Shown here: one piece after another, positions 1 through 8,113 of the stretch | Numbering within the stretch: the first letter of the stretch is position 1 | Layout: every line of letters starts with the position of its first letter | Assembly (NCBI GenBank): GCA_025361625.1 | Contig: JANYKL010000145.1 | Span: 31,399 to 95,398, forward strand | DNA: 64,000 bases | Origin: Acidobacteriaceae bacterium | Lineage (GTDB): Bacteria > Acidobacteriota > Terriglobia > Terriglobales > Acidobacteriaceae | Direction: 5' to 3' | Notes under the pieces: model-generated | The model's database searches: none | The model's input: the letters and a program-made list of their open reading frames with translations, nothing else | What the model was told of the DNA's origin: nothing | Program-made: the position numbers and the translations under genes

Positions 1-56
1 AAGCGGCATGGAGCTATAGCGAGGAAAATAATCCGTTATCTGTTCATTGAGATTTT

Positions 57-1280
57 ATGGCTTGGCCGGTAGATAAAATAAAGCTCGATCGCGTGCGCGA
101 GCTCATGAAGGCGCAGGGTCTCTCGGCGCTCGTGTGTCGCGCGCCCGACAATGTTGTCTATTTATCAAATTATTGGTGCATGAAAGGCTACGACGCGGTG
201 GTTTTTCCGCAAGAGGGAGAGCCGACTCTGATTGCGCTTGAGCCGCAGCAGGCCGACGCAGAGCGCAATTCGTGGACGAAAGACATTTTATATTTCAAAG
301 GTTACGACGATCGCGATCCGCGGCCCCCCCAATTCCGCGCGTGGGATCGCGCCTACGAAGTCTTGAAGAGTCGTGGCTTAACCGACAAGATTGCCATAGA
401 ACTCAATATGGGCACCCAGGCTTCGGACCGAATGGTGGGGGAACCGACGACCTTCATGATGTCGTACTTTGAATCGTTCAAAAAGATTTGCGGCGAGGTG
501 GTCGACTCCACTCCTTTGCTCAATGAAGCTCGCTCAATCAAAACCGAGCAGGAAATCGAGCGCATGCGCCTGGCAAATGAACTCGCCGCGCTTGCCATGG
601 ATTACACGCGCGAGCACTTGCGGCCCGGCATGAAAGAGAGCGAAGTGGGCGCCATGTACGAAGGTTTCGTCCACGGTACCGGTGTTGGCTTCAAAGGCAA
701 AGTGGAAATGGCGCGCGCTTTCACGCTGGTCTGGTCGGGTAAGGGAATTGCGACGTTCACGGCGACCGGCAATCGGCCAATTCAAAAAAACGAGCCAACT
801 TTATTCGAGATCTGGATATGCGTCGATGGCTACTGGACCGACCTGACGAAGAACGCATGTCCTGGCGAGTTGACGCCCGAGTATCACAAACTACTTGATC
901 TTTTGCTAAAGGTTTTTCGTGACGCGGTAGACTTCGCTCGAGATAGTGCAAGCTTTCCGGAATTAGACAAACTCGTTCGCGCTCGTATCGCCGAGGGCGG
1001 GTATCCGGGACAGCCAACCCATCCCATCTGCCACGGAGTTGGAGCGCGCGCCCACGAATTTCCTTACGCGCACCAGGCGGGTGTCGGAGTAATAAAAAAA
1101 GGAATGGTGCTCGCCATCGAGCCGGGAATTTACTGGCCCGGCGGCGGCGGTCTGCGATTGGAAGACAACTTCTTGATAACTGAAAAAGGAAACGAGAAAC
1201 TGTGTACCGACCCAGACGACTTCCGGCTGGCAAAGCGGTCAAGCAAACAAGAGATAAAAGAAATGAAGACTGCGAACTAA
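57..1280 (+). CDS. M24 family Xaa-Pro aminopeptidase/creatinase-like hydrolase
   Basis: A 407-aa protein with the two-domain layout of prolidase, aminopeptidase P and creatinase: an N-terminal creatinase-type domain (about residues 10-140) and a C-terminal pita-bread catalytic domain (about 165-395). By eye, four of the five usual metal ligands are present: Asp in 'GYWTDLT', His in 'CHGVGARAH', Glu in 'AIEPGIY' and Glu in 'LRLEDNF'. The first Asp ligand is Glu ('LFEIWIC'). It probably hydrolyses an X-Pro dipeptide or a related amide in the cytosol; no signal peptide is visible. It starts at ATG 57 and is followed after 6 bp by an M20 hydrolase, so the two are likely co-transcribed. The exact substrate cannot be read from sequence. 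Confidence 0.85.
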   Translation: MAWPVDKIKLDRVRELMKAQGLSALVCRAPDNVVYLSNYWCMKGYDAVVFPQEGEPTLIALEPQQADAERNSWTKDILYFKGYDDRDPRPPQFRAWDRAYEVLKSRGLTDKIAIELNMGTQASDRMVGEPTTFMMSYFESFKKICGEVVDSTPLLNEARSIKTEQEIERMRLANELAALAMDYTREHLRPGMKESEVGAMYEGFVHGTGVGFKGKVEMARAFTLVWSGKGIATFTATGNRPIQKNEPTLFEIWICVDGYWTDLTKNACPGELTPEYHKLLDLLLKVFRDAVDFARDSASFPELDKLVRARIAEGGYPGQPTHPICHGVGARAHEFPYAHQAGVGVIKKGMVLAIEPGIYWPGGGGLRLEDNFLITEKGNEKLCTDPDDFRLAKRSSKQEIKEMKTAN

Positions 1281-1286
1281 AAGATA

Positions 1287-2561
1287 GTGTCCGCCTCCAC
1301 CCCAAACTCGAAGCCTGCGCTAGATCCGAAATTGATCGAGCGAATCGTTGCCGAAGTTCGCGAAGACGAACTCGTCTCCATGTGCGAAGACGTCGTAAAC
1401 ATACCCAGCCCGACAGGCGGCGAACTGCAGATGGCGGAGTACATGCGCTCGGCACTCGAAACAACCGGCCTCGACGTTACATGGCAAGAGATCGAAGAAT
1501 CGCGCGCGAACGTGGTTGGCCGACGCCAGGGTGTGGGTGGCGGCAAGAACTTGATGTTCAACGGCCACATGGATACTTCTAACACCGGCGACGAAGACTT
1601 TCTCAGCGGCATCGGGTACAAGCCTCACGCAGTGCTCAAGGATGGCTTCATTTACGGTCTCGGAATTTACAACATGAAAGGCGCGCTCGCCTGCTACACG
1701 AGCGCCGTCAAAGCCTTGCAGCGCGCTGGCATTCAGCTTAAAGGCGATGTGCTGATTGCCGCCGTCTCGGGAGAAATTGAAAAGACGCAGTGGGGAGAAT
1801 TCAAAGGCAAAGAGTATCGCGGCTACGGATGCGGCACCCACTATCTCGTCAATCACGGAATCCTTCCCGACCTCTGTATTCTCGGCGAGCCCACCGACAT
1901 GCATGTTGTACTCGAACATTTCGGATCGATGTGGGTGCGCCTCTCTTGTACCGGAATCTATGTTCACACTGCTTTCTGCGAAGGCCGCGAGGAAATGAAC
2001 TCCATTCGGCGGATGCTTGAACTTACGCAGCCAATCTTGAAGTGGATCGAAGCGTGGGGAAAAAAGGCCAGCTATGGCGGCAAAAAAGCCATCGTGAACC
2101 TGGGTGGGATTTCCGGCGGACATGCCTGGCGCGCCAGTCGAACTCCCGAAAAAACAAATTTGTTCCTCGATATACGCGTACCGCCTACTATCCCGCTGGC
2201 GGAAGCCCGTCGTGATATTCAAAATCTATTTTTCGGGTTAAAACGCGAACATCCTGACTGGGGGATGGAATTCGAAACCTACGTCTCGGTTCCCGGTGCG
2301 CGCATCAGTGAAGATCACGAACTGATTCGTGCCATCGATCGCAATCACAAGCACGTCACGGGTAAGATTCCCGAGCGCGAGGTTGTGACCTGGTGTTCCG
2401 ACGCGAGTGTGCTCAGCCGCTATGGTGTGGAAACCGTGAACTACGGTCCCTCGAGCGGTCCGCGCGACAAAGATGGCGAGAAAGTTTTGATCAAGACGTT
2501 AGTAGAGATAACAAAGATTTACGCATTGACCGCTGCTGAAATCTGCGGAGTCCATTCGTAG
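1287..2561 (+). CDS. M20 family metallopeptidase-like hydrolase (ArgE/DapE/ACY1 fold)
   Basis: A 424-aa cytosolic protein of the M20 amidohydrolase family (acetylornithine deacetylase, succinyl-diaminopimelate desuccinylase, carboxypeptidase G2). Landmarks are 'FNGHMDTS' (first zinc His and Asp), 'ILGEPTD' (zinc acid) and 'YVHTAF' (dimerisation-domain His). Two positions are unusual. The bridging Asp of the usual DMKG motif is Asn ('GLGIYNMKG'), and the C-terminal His normally found near 'GP...AH' is absent ('GPSSGPRDKDGE'). The catalytic EE pair appears as 'SGEIE'. The start is GTG 1287, only 6 bp after the preceding M24 gene. Activity with a normal dizinc site is doubtful; it may bind one metal or use another mechanism. 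Confidence 0.8.
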   Translation: MSASTPNSKPALDPKLIERIVAEVREDELVSMCEDVVNIPSPTGGELQMAEYMRSALETTGLDVTWQEIEESRANVVGRRQGVGGGKNLMFNGHMDTSNTGDEDFLSGIGYKPHAVLKDGFIYGLGIYNMKGALACYTSAVKALQRAGIQLKGDVLIAAVSGEIEKTQWGEFKGKEYRGYGCGTHYLVNHGILPDLCILGEPTDMHVVLEHFGSMWVRLSCTGIYVHTAFCEGREEMNSIRRMLELTQPILKWIEAWGKKASYGGKKAIVNLGGISGGHAWRASRTPEKTNLFLDIRVPPTIPLAEARRDIQNLFFGLKREHPDWGMEFETYVSVPGARISEDHELIRAIDRNHKHVTGKIPEREVVTWCSDASVLSRYGVETVNYGPSSGPRDKDGEKVLIKTLVEITKIYALTAAEICGVHS

Positions 2562-2649
2562 AAAAGGCGCTTGTCCCTTATTCGTGGGACCCGGTGATGA
2601 CCCGTGCCGAGCCATTTCCCCGAAAGAAACCTTTACTGGAGTGAGTTAC

Positions 2650-3798
2650 GTGCCGAGTCAGAAAGAAATCGACCGACGGTTCAAAAACATTCGCACGCGC
2701 ATGCACGCTGCTAAGTTGGACGCCATTATCGTCTGCGGCAATCAATATGCCGGTTTCGAGGGTGCGGTCTTTTATACCTCGGGTTTCGAAATCGTCCATC
2801 GCTATGTCTACGTTGTCATACCGCTAGAGGATGAGCCCACTTTGGTTTTTCCGCGCGAGGCCCGCTGGATCGGCGACAAACAAAAGCCATGGGTGAAGGA
2901 TCAGGTTTGGCCTGATGTGCCTGGGCAATGGGTGCGTGATCGCGCTGTCGAACGCAAATGGAAACGCATTGGCACCTTCGGCATGAATTTTGTAATGGCG
3001 GTTCGAGATTATCGCGAACTAGCTCAAGGCTCGTTCGAACTGGTGCCGTTTGATCAGGAATTCGACATGGCGCGCGCCGTTAAGAGCGACGAAGAACTTC
3101 TCGAAGTTCGTGATGCCATGGACATCGTGGTCGATGGATTCTGGGAACTGATTGCCAATTACAAACCGGGCAAAACCGAAGCCGAAATCATGGCGCCGGC
3201 AGTCGAACTTTTTTTCGCTCGGGGAGCCGGTCCGCGCATGATGAATATCTTGCTTTCTGGCGAGCATGGAGAGGCGAATGCCTTCTTTAAAGTGCCAGGC
3301 AACCGCAAGGTTTCAGGCGATGATCTTTTGCTCTATTCACTTGAGGTGACGGGAGCGGGCGGGTACTGGGTGGAATTTTCTCGAGCGCTGATTCAAGGGA
3401 AAGTGAGTGAGACAACACAACGCATGGCGGATGCGTACCCGCATGCAATGGAGTCGGCGCGCAAGTTAATGCGCCACGGCGAACTTGCCTCCAACGTTCA
3501 TCGAACCGTGGCAGATATATTTGCAAAACACGGTTTCGCTCTGGGCCATCTTTCCGGCCACAGCATCGGCATGACGATGCTGGAATATCCTGCGATTGGC
3601 GCGAAAAGTGAAGTGCCCTTGGAAGAGAACATGATCTTCTCCCTGCATCCGCAGGTCGTCGATCAAGAAGGCAAGGTCTGCCTCTACACGCAAGACACGT
3701 ATCGAATCGGCAAGTCTGAAGGAGAATGCCTGGCCGATGTTCCTTGGAAGTTTTACAACGGCGGGGAAACGCGAGAGAGCGTCAAAAACCGAGTCTAG
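2650..3798 (+). CDS. M24-fold protein with degenerate metal site (creatinase-like)
   Basis: A 382-aa paralogue of the first M24 protein in this cluster. The fold signatures remain ('GHSIGM', an N-terminal creatinase-type domain), but most metal ligands are gone by eye. The second Asp is Glu ('YWVEFSRA'), the 'AIEPG' Glu is replaced in 'MIFSLHPQ', and the last Glu is Gln in 'LYTQDTY'. Only the first His is clearly kept. Creatinase is a known M24 member that works without metal, so a creatinase-like C-N hydrolase is possible; a non-catalytic partner is the alternative. GTG 2650 is chosen because GGAG lies 8 nt upstream; GTG 2584 is an in-frame alternative. It follows the M20 gene in the same direction. 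Confidence 0.78.
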   Translation: MPSQKEIDRRFKNIRTRMHAAKLDAIIVCGNQYAGFEGAVFYTSGFEIVHRYVYVVIPLEDEPTLVFPREARWIGDKQKPWVKDQVWPDVPGQWVRDRAVERKWKRIGTFGMNFVMAVRDYRELAQGSFELVPFDQEFDMARAVKSDEELLEVRDAMDIVVDGFWELIANYKPGKTEAEIMAPAVELFFARGAGPRMMNILLSGEHGEANAFFKVPGNRKVSGDDLLLYSLEVTGAGGYWVEFSRALIQGKVSETTQRMADAYPHAMESARKLMRHGELASNVHRTVADIFAKHGFALGHLSGHSIGMTMLEYPAIGAKSEVPLEENMIFSLHPQVVDQEGKVCLYTQDTYRIGKSEGECLADVPWKFYNGGETRESVKNRV

Positions 3799-3868
3799 AG
3801 ACGGCGCTTGCGCCTTCCTCACAAGCGCGGAGAACCGCCTCTCTACAGAAAGTGCTGGGGTTTTAATT

Positions 3869-4795
3869 TTGCTTAAAATTTGCATTGTCGGTTGTGGAGC
3901 CGTTGGAAGCCTGTTTGCCGCTCATCTTGCGAAGAAAGGCGAGGTGGAAGTCTGGGCTTACGACGTTTCGAAAGAACATGTCGATGCCATTCAGAAGAAT
4001 GGTTTACGAATCTCCGGCGCCGCCGATTTCATCGCAAGACTCAATGCAACCAATGACCCTCTTAAATTGCCACGATGCGATTACGGTATTGTGGCGACCA
4101 AAGCCATCCACACGGCCTCGGCGATTAAGCAGGCCGCCCACGCCTTCGACGGGCAGAGCGCAGTTTGCTCAGTGCAAAACGGAGTGGGCAACGAAGAAAT
4201 TATCGCGGAGCGCGTGAAGCAAGTGATCCGCGGAACTACCTTTCCCGCCGGGCATCCCATCGCTCCCGGTCACATCGGTTTTGATATTAAGGGCGATACG
4301 TGGATAGGTCCTTTTGAAGCCACGGCCACACCGATGTCGAAGGTCGAGGAACTTGCGGGCTTGATCACTCGGTCTGGTATGAACGTGATTCCTCTGGCTG
4401 ATGCACGCGGCGCGCAATGGACCAAGCTGATCTTCAATGCCGCGACCAATCCGGTTGGAGCCCTGACATTATTACATCACGGCGCGGCAACCCGCTTTGC
4501 GCCGACCGGGCAGCTCTTCAATGATCTGATCAGCGAAGGCGAAACGGTTGCACGCAAGTTGGGCATCGAACTGCACGGAGATCCCCGCGCCCTCGTCCAA
4601 AAAGGAGCGAATGCTCCGGGCAAACACCGGGCGTCGATGTTGCAAGACGTTCTCGCGAAGCGCCCAACTGAAGTTGATTTTATGAATGGCGCGATTGTTA
4701 AGTGGGGCAAAATGACCGGAGTGCCGACGCCGCTGAACACGGCGATATGGCAACTCGTAAAGGGATTAGAACAAGGCTGGTCCGATCCCGACTGA
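3869..4795 (+). CDS. Ketopantoate reductase family (PanE/ApbA) oxidoreductase
   Basis: A 308-aa NADPH-dependent 2-dehydropantoate 2-reductase-type enzyme. The N-terminal Rossmann motif is 'IVGCGAVGSLFAAHL'. The C-terminal helical domain carries the catalytic Lys in 'QWTKLIFNAATNP' and the substrate-binding Glu/Asn region 'TEVDFMNGAIV'. PanE makes pantoate for coenzyme A, but many paralogues reduce other 2-keto acids, and its position in a hydrolase cluster leaves the substrate open. The start is placed at TTG 3869 because the Rossmann strand begins immediately after it; in-frame sequence upstream overlaps the previous gene and has no family similarity. It is transcribed with the upstream hydrolases. 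Confidence 0.82.
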   Translation: MLKICIVGCGAVGSLFAAHLAKKGEVEVWAYDVSKEHVDAIQKNGLRISGAADFIARLNATNDPLKLPRCDYGIVATKAIHTASAIKQAAHAFDGQSAVCSVQNGVGNEEIIAERVKQVIRGTTFPAGHPIAPGHIGFDIKGDTWIGPFEATATPMSKVEELAGLITRSGMNVIPLADARGAQWTKLIFNAATNPVGALTLLHHGAATRFAPTGQLFNDLISEGETVARKLGIELHGDPRALVQKGANAPGKHRASMLQDVLAKRPTEVDFMNGAIVKWGKMTGVPTPLNTAIWQLVKGLEQGWSDPD

Positions 4796-4883
4796 AGCTC
4801 GTGTTACTTCTGAGCGAATAAACAACCTAATTAAAGCAATCGCATACCGGTCCAGATAAGAATCGTATTAGGGAGCCGCCATC

Positions 4884-5957
4884 ATGACAATTCCTTTCAA
4901 CATCGGAGTTTTGCAACTTAGCATGGAGCCTGTTCAAGAAACGGTCGCCATGGCAAGAGCCTGCGAAGACGCGGGTTTTGACACATTTTGGATCGCCGAA
5001 GCCTACCCGTGGTGGCGCAAGCATTCCTTCGAAGCGCGCTCTTCGACGGCAATTCTTGCTGTAATCGCCAGTCAGACAAAAAAGATTTATCTCGGCTGGG
5101 GAATTATTTCTCCCTACACGCGGCATCCCGTCGAGATTGCGATGGAAGCACGCGTCATGCAAGATCTCGCCGGTGACCGTTTCCTTCTTGGCCTCGGCGC
5201 GTCGAAGATCTTCATGAAAGAAATCGGCGAAGGGGAAGGCGAAAAAGTAGGCCCGGCCACGGTCATGCGCGAGAGCATCGAAATAATTCGCGGCGTACTC
5301 AAGGGAGACAAATATGACTACCAGGGTAAAGTGTTTGCCGCTAGCGTTCCCCCGCTTAAAAGCGACGCGCACACTTCGCGAAAAATCCCGCCGATTTACG
5401 TCGCCGGAACAGGGCCGGCAATGCAGAAACTAGGCGGCTCGCTTGGAGATGGATTGCTTACGGCTTCGATAACGACTCCGGCGTTTGTCCGCTATTCGAA
5501 AAAGAATATGGAGGAGGGAGCAGCAAAGGCCGAACGCGATGCCTCGAAGTTAATTCTCGGATGCGTCGTTGTCGGCAGTATTGGAAGAGATTCAAGAAAT
5601 GGAAAAGAGGGAGCTCGCGAGCAGGCCGCGATGTACCTCGCCAATAAGGTGCAGAATATCAAGGGTTCGGCGGACGTTTTGCTCGAATCCGCAGGAATCA
5701 CTTTCGAAGAGCTGCAGCCCGTTGCTGATGCAATGGAAAAAGGCGGTCGCAAAGCGGCCGCCCGTGCCGTGAGTGATGAATTACTCCGCAAAGTTTGCCC
5801 GATTGCGGGAACCCCGGAAGAGTGCGTTGAGAAGATCAAAGAATATCGCGACGCCGGATGCACGCATATTATGCTCGAAATCTGGGGTGATGACCGAACG
5901 GGGCAGGCAAAATTATTCGGCGATGAGGTCTTACCGCACTTTCACGTTAAGGAGTAA
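4884..5957 (+). CDS. LLM-class flavin/F420-dependent oxidoreductase (Mer-like)
   Basis: A 357-aa TIM-barrel oxidoreductase of the luciferase-like monooxygenase superfamily. The stretches 'ISPYTRHPVEIAMEAR' and 'LAGDRFLLGLGAS' resemble the F420-dependent methylene-tetrahydromethanopterin reductase branch, and the later glycine-rich 'YVAGTGPAMQKLGG' is a phosphate/cofactor-binding segment of this family. It probably uses F420 or FMN to oxidise or reduce a small organic substrate in the cytosol. A Shine-Dalgarno GGGAG sits 8 nt before ATG 4884. An 88-bp gap separates it from the PanE-like gene, so it may be in the same unit. The cofactor cannot be settled from sequence alone. Confidence 0.83.
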   Translation: MTIPFNIGVLQLSMEPVQETVAMARACEDAGFDTFWIAEAYPWWRKHSFEARSSTAILAVIASQTKKIYLGWGIISPYTRHPVEIAMEARVMQDLAGDRFLLGLGASKIFMKEIGEGEGEKVGPATVMRESIEIIRGVLKGDKYDYQGKVFAASVPPLKSDAHTSRKIPPIYVAGTGPAMQKLGGSLGDGLLTASITTPAFVRYSKKNMEEGAAKAERDASKLILGCVVVGSIGRDSRNGKEGAREQAAMYLANKVQNIKGSADVLLESAGITFEELQPVADAMEKGGRKAAARAVSDELLRKVCPIAGTPEECVEKIKEYRDAGCTHIMLEIWGDDRTGQAKLFGDEVLPHFHVKE

Positions 5958-6034
5958 TTGCCAAATCCCGCAAGGCGTCTCCCCTTTAGCGGCGCGGATG
6001 TTGCGTTTCACCCCGCAACGCTTAGCTAGTGTCT

Positions 6035-7207
6035 CTACTTGCCCATCACTAGCTTGGCGATTGTCGCCAGTTGCATGTTCGATGTGCCTTCGTAAATTTT
6101 TCCGATCTTGGCGTCGCGCCAATATTTTTCAACTGGATAGTCTTTCGTGAAACCGTATCCGCCATAGACTTCGATCGCGAGTGATGTCACGCGTTCCGCA
6201 ACCTGCGAAGTGAAGAGCTTAGTCATCGCAGCTTCTTTGACAAAATTTACTCCTGCATCTTTCATCCGCGCCGCGTTATAAACCATGAGCCGTGCAGCCT
6301 CGATTTCTGTGGCCATCTGCGCGATCTGAAACTGTATCCCTTGGAATTCTGAAATCGTTTTGCCGAATTGCGTGCGTTCCTGTGCATATTTGGAGGCGTA
6401 TTCCCATGCTCCGCGGGCTACTCCCAGCATCTGCGCCCCAATGCCGATGCGGCCCTCATTCAACGTCTCGATTGCGATCTTGTATCCCTTGCCAACCTCC
6501 CCGAGAACGTTTTCTTTGGGAACGCGGCAGTCTTCCAGAAGCAATTCGCAGGTCGATGACGCGCGAATACCGAGTTTGTCTTCTTTTTTCCCAACTGTGA
6601 ATCCGGGGAAATCCTTCTCGATCAAGAATGCCGTGATGCCCTTGTAACCTTTCGAAGCGTCTACAGTCGCGAACAGAATAAAAATGCCAGCCTCTTTGCC
6701 GTTGGTGATCCAGAGCTTGCGTCCGTTAAGGACGAAGTCGCTGCCTTTTAACTCCGCTTTGGTTTGCAGCGCGAACGCGTCTGAGCCCGAACCCGCCTCA
6801 CTCAAGGCATACGCGCCAACAGTGTCCTTGACCATTTTCGTTAAGTAGCGCTTCTTCTGATCTTCATTGGCCCAGCGCAGAATGGCATTTGCCACCAGTG
6901 TATTCTGCACGTCGACAATTACTCCGGCCGAGGCATCGGCACGCGAAAATTCTTCCACCGCCAAGATCGCATCAAAAAACTTGCCGCCCGCGCCACCGTA
7001 CTGCTCAGGAATTTCGATGCCCATCAATCCCAGTTGAAAGAACTGGTCGAGCAGCGAATGATCGAATACTGCTTTCTCGTCCATTTCCTTTGCCAGCGGC
7101 CGAATCTTATCGTCTGCGAACTGGCGAACATTGTCGCGAAAAAGAATCTCATCATCGGAGAGCGTAGTCAGCGGCGCGGGATTTGAAACTTGCACACTTT
7201 CAGACAT
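6035..7207 (-). CDS. Acyl-CoA dehydrogenase
   Basis: A 390-aa flavoprotein of the acyl-CoA dehydrogenase family, which forms the 2,3-double bond of acyl-CoA esters and passes electrons to ETF. The N-terminal helical, middle beta and C-terminal helical domains are all present. Signatures include 'YALSEAGSGSDAFALQ' (FAD/substrate loop) and 'YGGYGFTKDYPVEKYWRD'; the catalytic base Glu is in 'IYEGTSNMQL'. Length is typical for short/medium-chain enzymes. It ends tail to tail with the LLM oxidoreductase, 77 bp away, so it belongs to a separate transcript. Chain-length specificity is not readable. Confidence 0.92.
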   Translation of the reverse strand: MSESVQVSNPAPLTTLSDDEILFRDNVRQFADDKIRPLAKEMDEKAVFDHSLLDQFFQLGLMGIEIPEQYGGAGGKFFDAILAVEEFSRADASAGVIVDVQNTLVANAILRWANEDQKKRYLTKMVKDTVGAYALSEAGSGSDAFALQTKAELKGSDFVLNGRKLWITNGKEAGIFILFATVDASKGYKGITAFLIEKDFPGFTVGKKEDKLGIRASSTCELLLEDCRVPKENVLGEVGKGYKIAIETLNEGRIGIGAQMLGVARGAWEYASKYAQERTQFGKTISEFQGIQFQIAQMATEIEAARLMVYNAARMKDAGVNFVKEAAMTKLFTSQVAERVTSLAIEVYGGYGFTKDYPVEKYWRDAKIGKIYEGTSNMQLATIAKLVMGK

Positions 7208-7454
7208 AGCGGTACCTCGCGAAATTGCTAGATAATTGAAGAAGTAGAAAGTGGAGAACTGACTGTCGGTTATGGGTTTTCAAGGTCGTTTTTACTAGCA
7301 AGCTTGTGATGCCGCTACAGTGATGCCCGATACTATCTACGCGCTGTGTCGCTCCAGCAAATGACGCCAATCTTATAGCTTGTCGCCCAAAAGAGGGCGA
7401 GTTTGTGTAGGGCACGGGCAGGATTTCTACTGTCAGGTATTAGCTGGCCGCGAT

Positions 7455-7820
7455 TTATTGCGCCGCTTCGAGCAATCCTTGTTCAGCTTTTTCCTGGCAT
7501 TCGATGCAATGGCGCGTCCATGGCACGGCGTCCAAACGTTTGGCATTTATTTCCTTGCCGCAGGAAACGCATTCTCCGAAACTGCCTTCGCGAATGCGAG
7601 CTAGTGCGCCATCGACCATGTTGAGCAACTGACGGTCGTTGTTGCTCAGGCTGAACAGAAACTCCTTGTTATACGAACTGGCGGCGCGATCGGCCACATC
7701 CTGGGTTGCCTCCTCGTCGGCGGTTCGCCCGTCTTGCTGATTGCGAACGACCATAGTGCGGAGTTCGTTGCGCCGATTTTCCAGTTTTTTTCGAAAAGTT
7801 TCGAGTTTCTTCTTATCCAT
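7455..7820 (-). CDS. DksA/TraR-family zinc-finger transcription factor
   Basis: A 121-aa protein with an N-terminal coiled-coil hairpin (about residues 1-75) rich in charged residues and a C-terminal C4 zinc finger: CVSC, 17 residues, then CIEC. This is the DksA/TraR fold, which enters the RNA polymerase secondary channel and adjusts promoter use, often with ppGpp. ATG 7820 (protein beginning MDKKKLE) is preferred over an upstream TTG because it begins the conserved coiled coil. It stands alone, with acyl-CoA dehydrogenase downstream on the same strand. It could be DksA itself or one of several paralogues. Confidence 0.88.
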   Translation of the reverse strand: MDKKKLETFRKKLENRRNELRTMVVRNQQDGRTADEEATQDVADRAASSYNKEFLFSLSNNDRQLLNMVDGALARIREGSFGECVSCGKEINAKRLDAVPWTRHCIECQEKAEQGLLEAAQ

Positions 7821-8113
7821 GGTGAGCGCCTGCAAATAAAAATGGCGAATAGTTGATAAATACCAGCCTGAACGCGTGACCCTGCTTACGATGAGTCCTT
7901 CGGACTAATGGTTGTGTTTTCCGCCTAGAATTCCGGCATGCACATTGCCAATCAAATATGGTATGCGCGAAACGGATAAGCAGTCAACTCTAGGGCGTTG
8001 CGCGTGCACACAGGCAGCGGACAGGTTGATACCTAACGATTACTCCCGGCCACATCGCCCTGGAGAAACTCACATCTTTCGTGGAAGTCGTTTCATGTTT
8101 CGATATTTCGAGC

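Noticed and set aside
1320-2222. A 300-aa antisense reading frame on the minus strand
   Set aside because: It lies opposite the M20 gene, shows no family motif, and is explained by the GC-rich codon pattern of the real gene.
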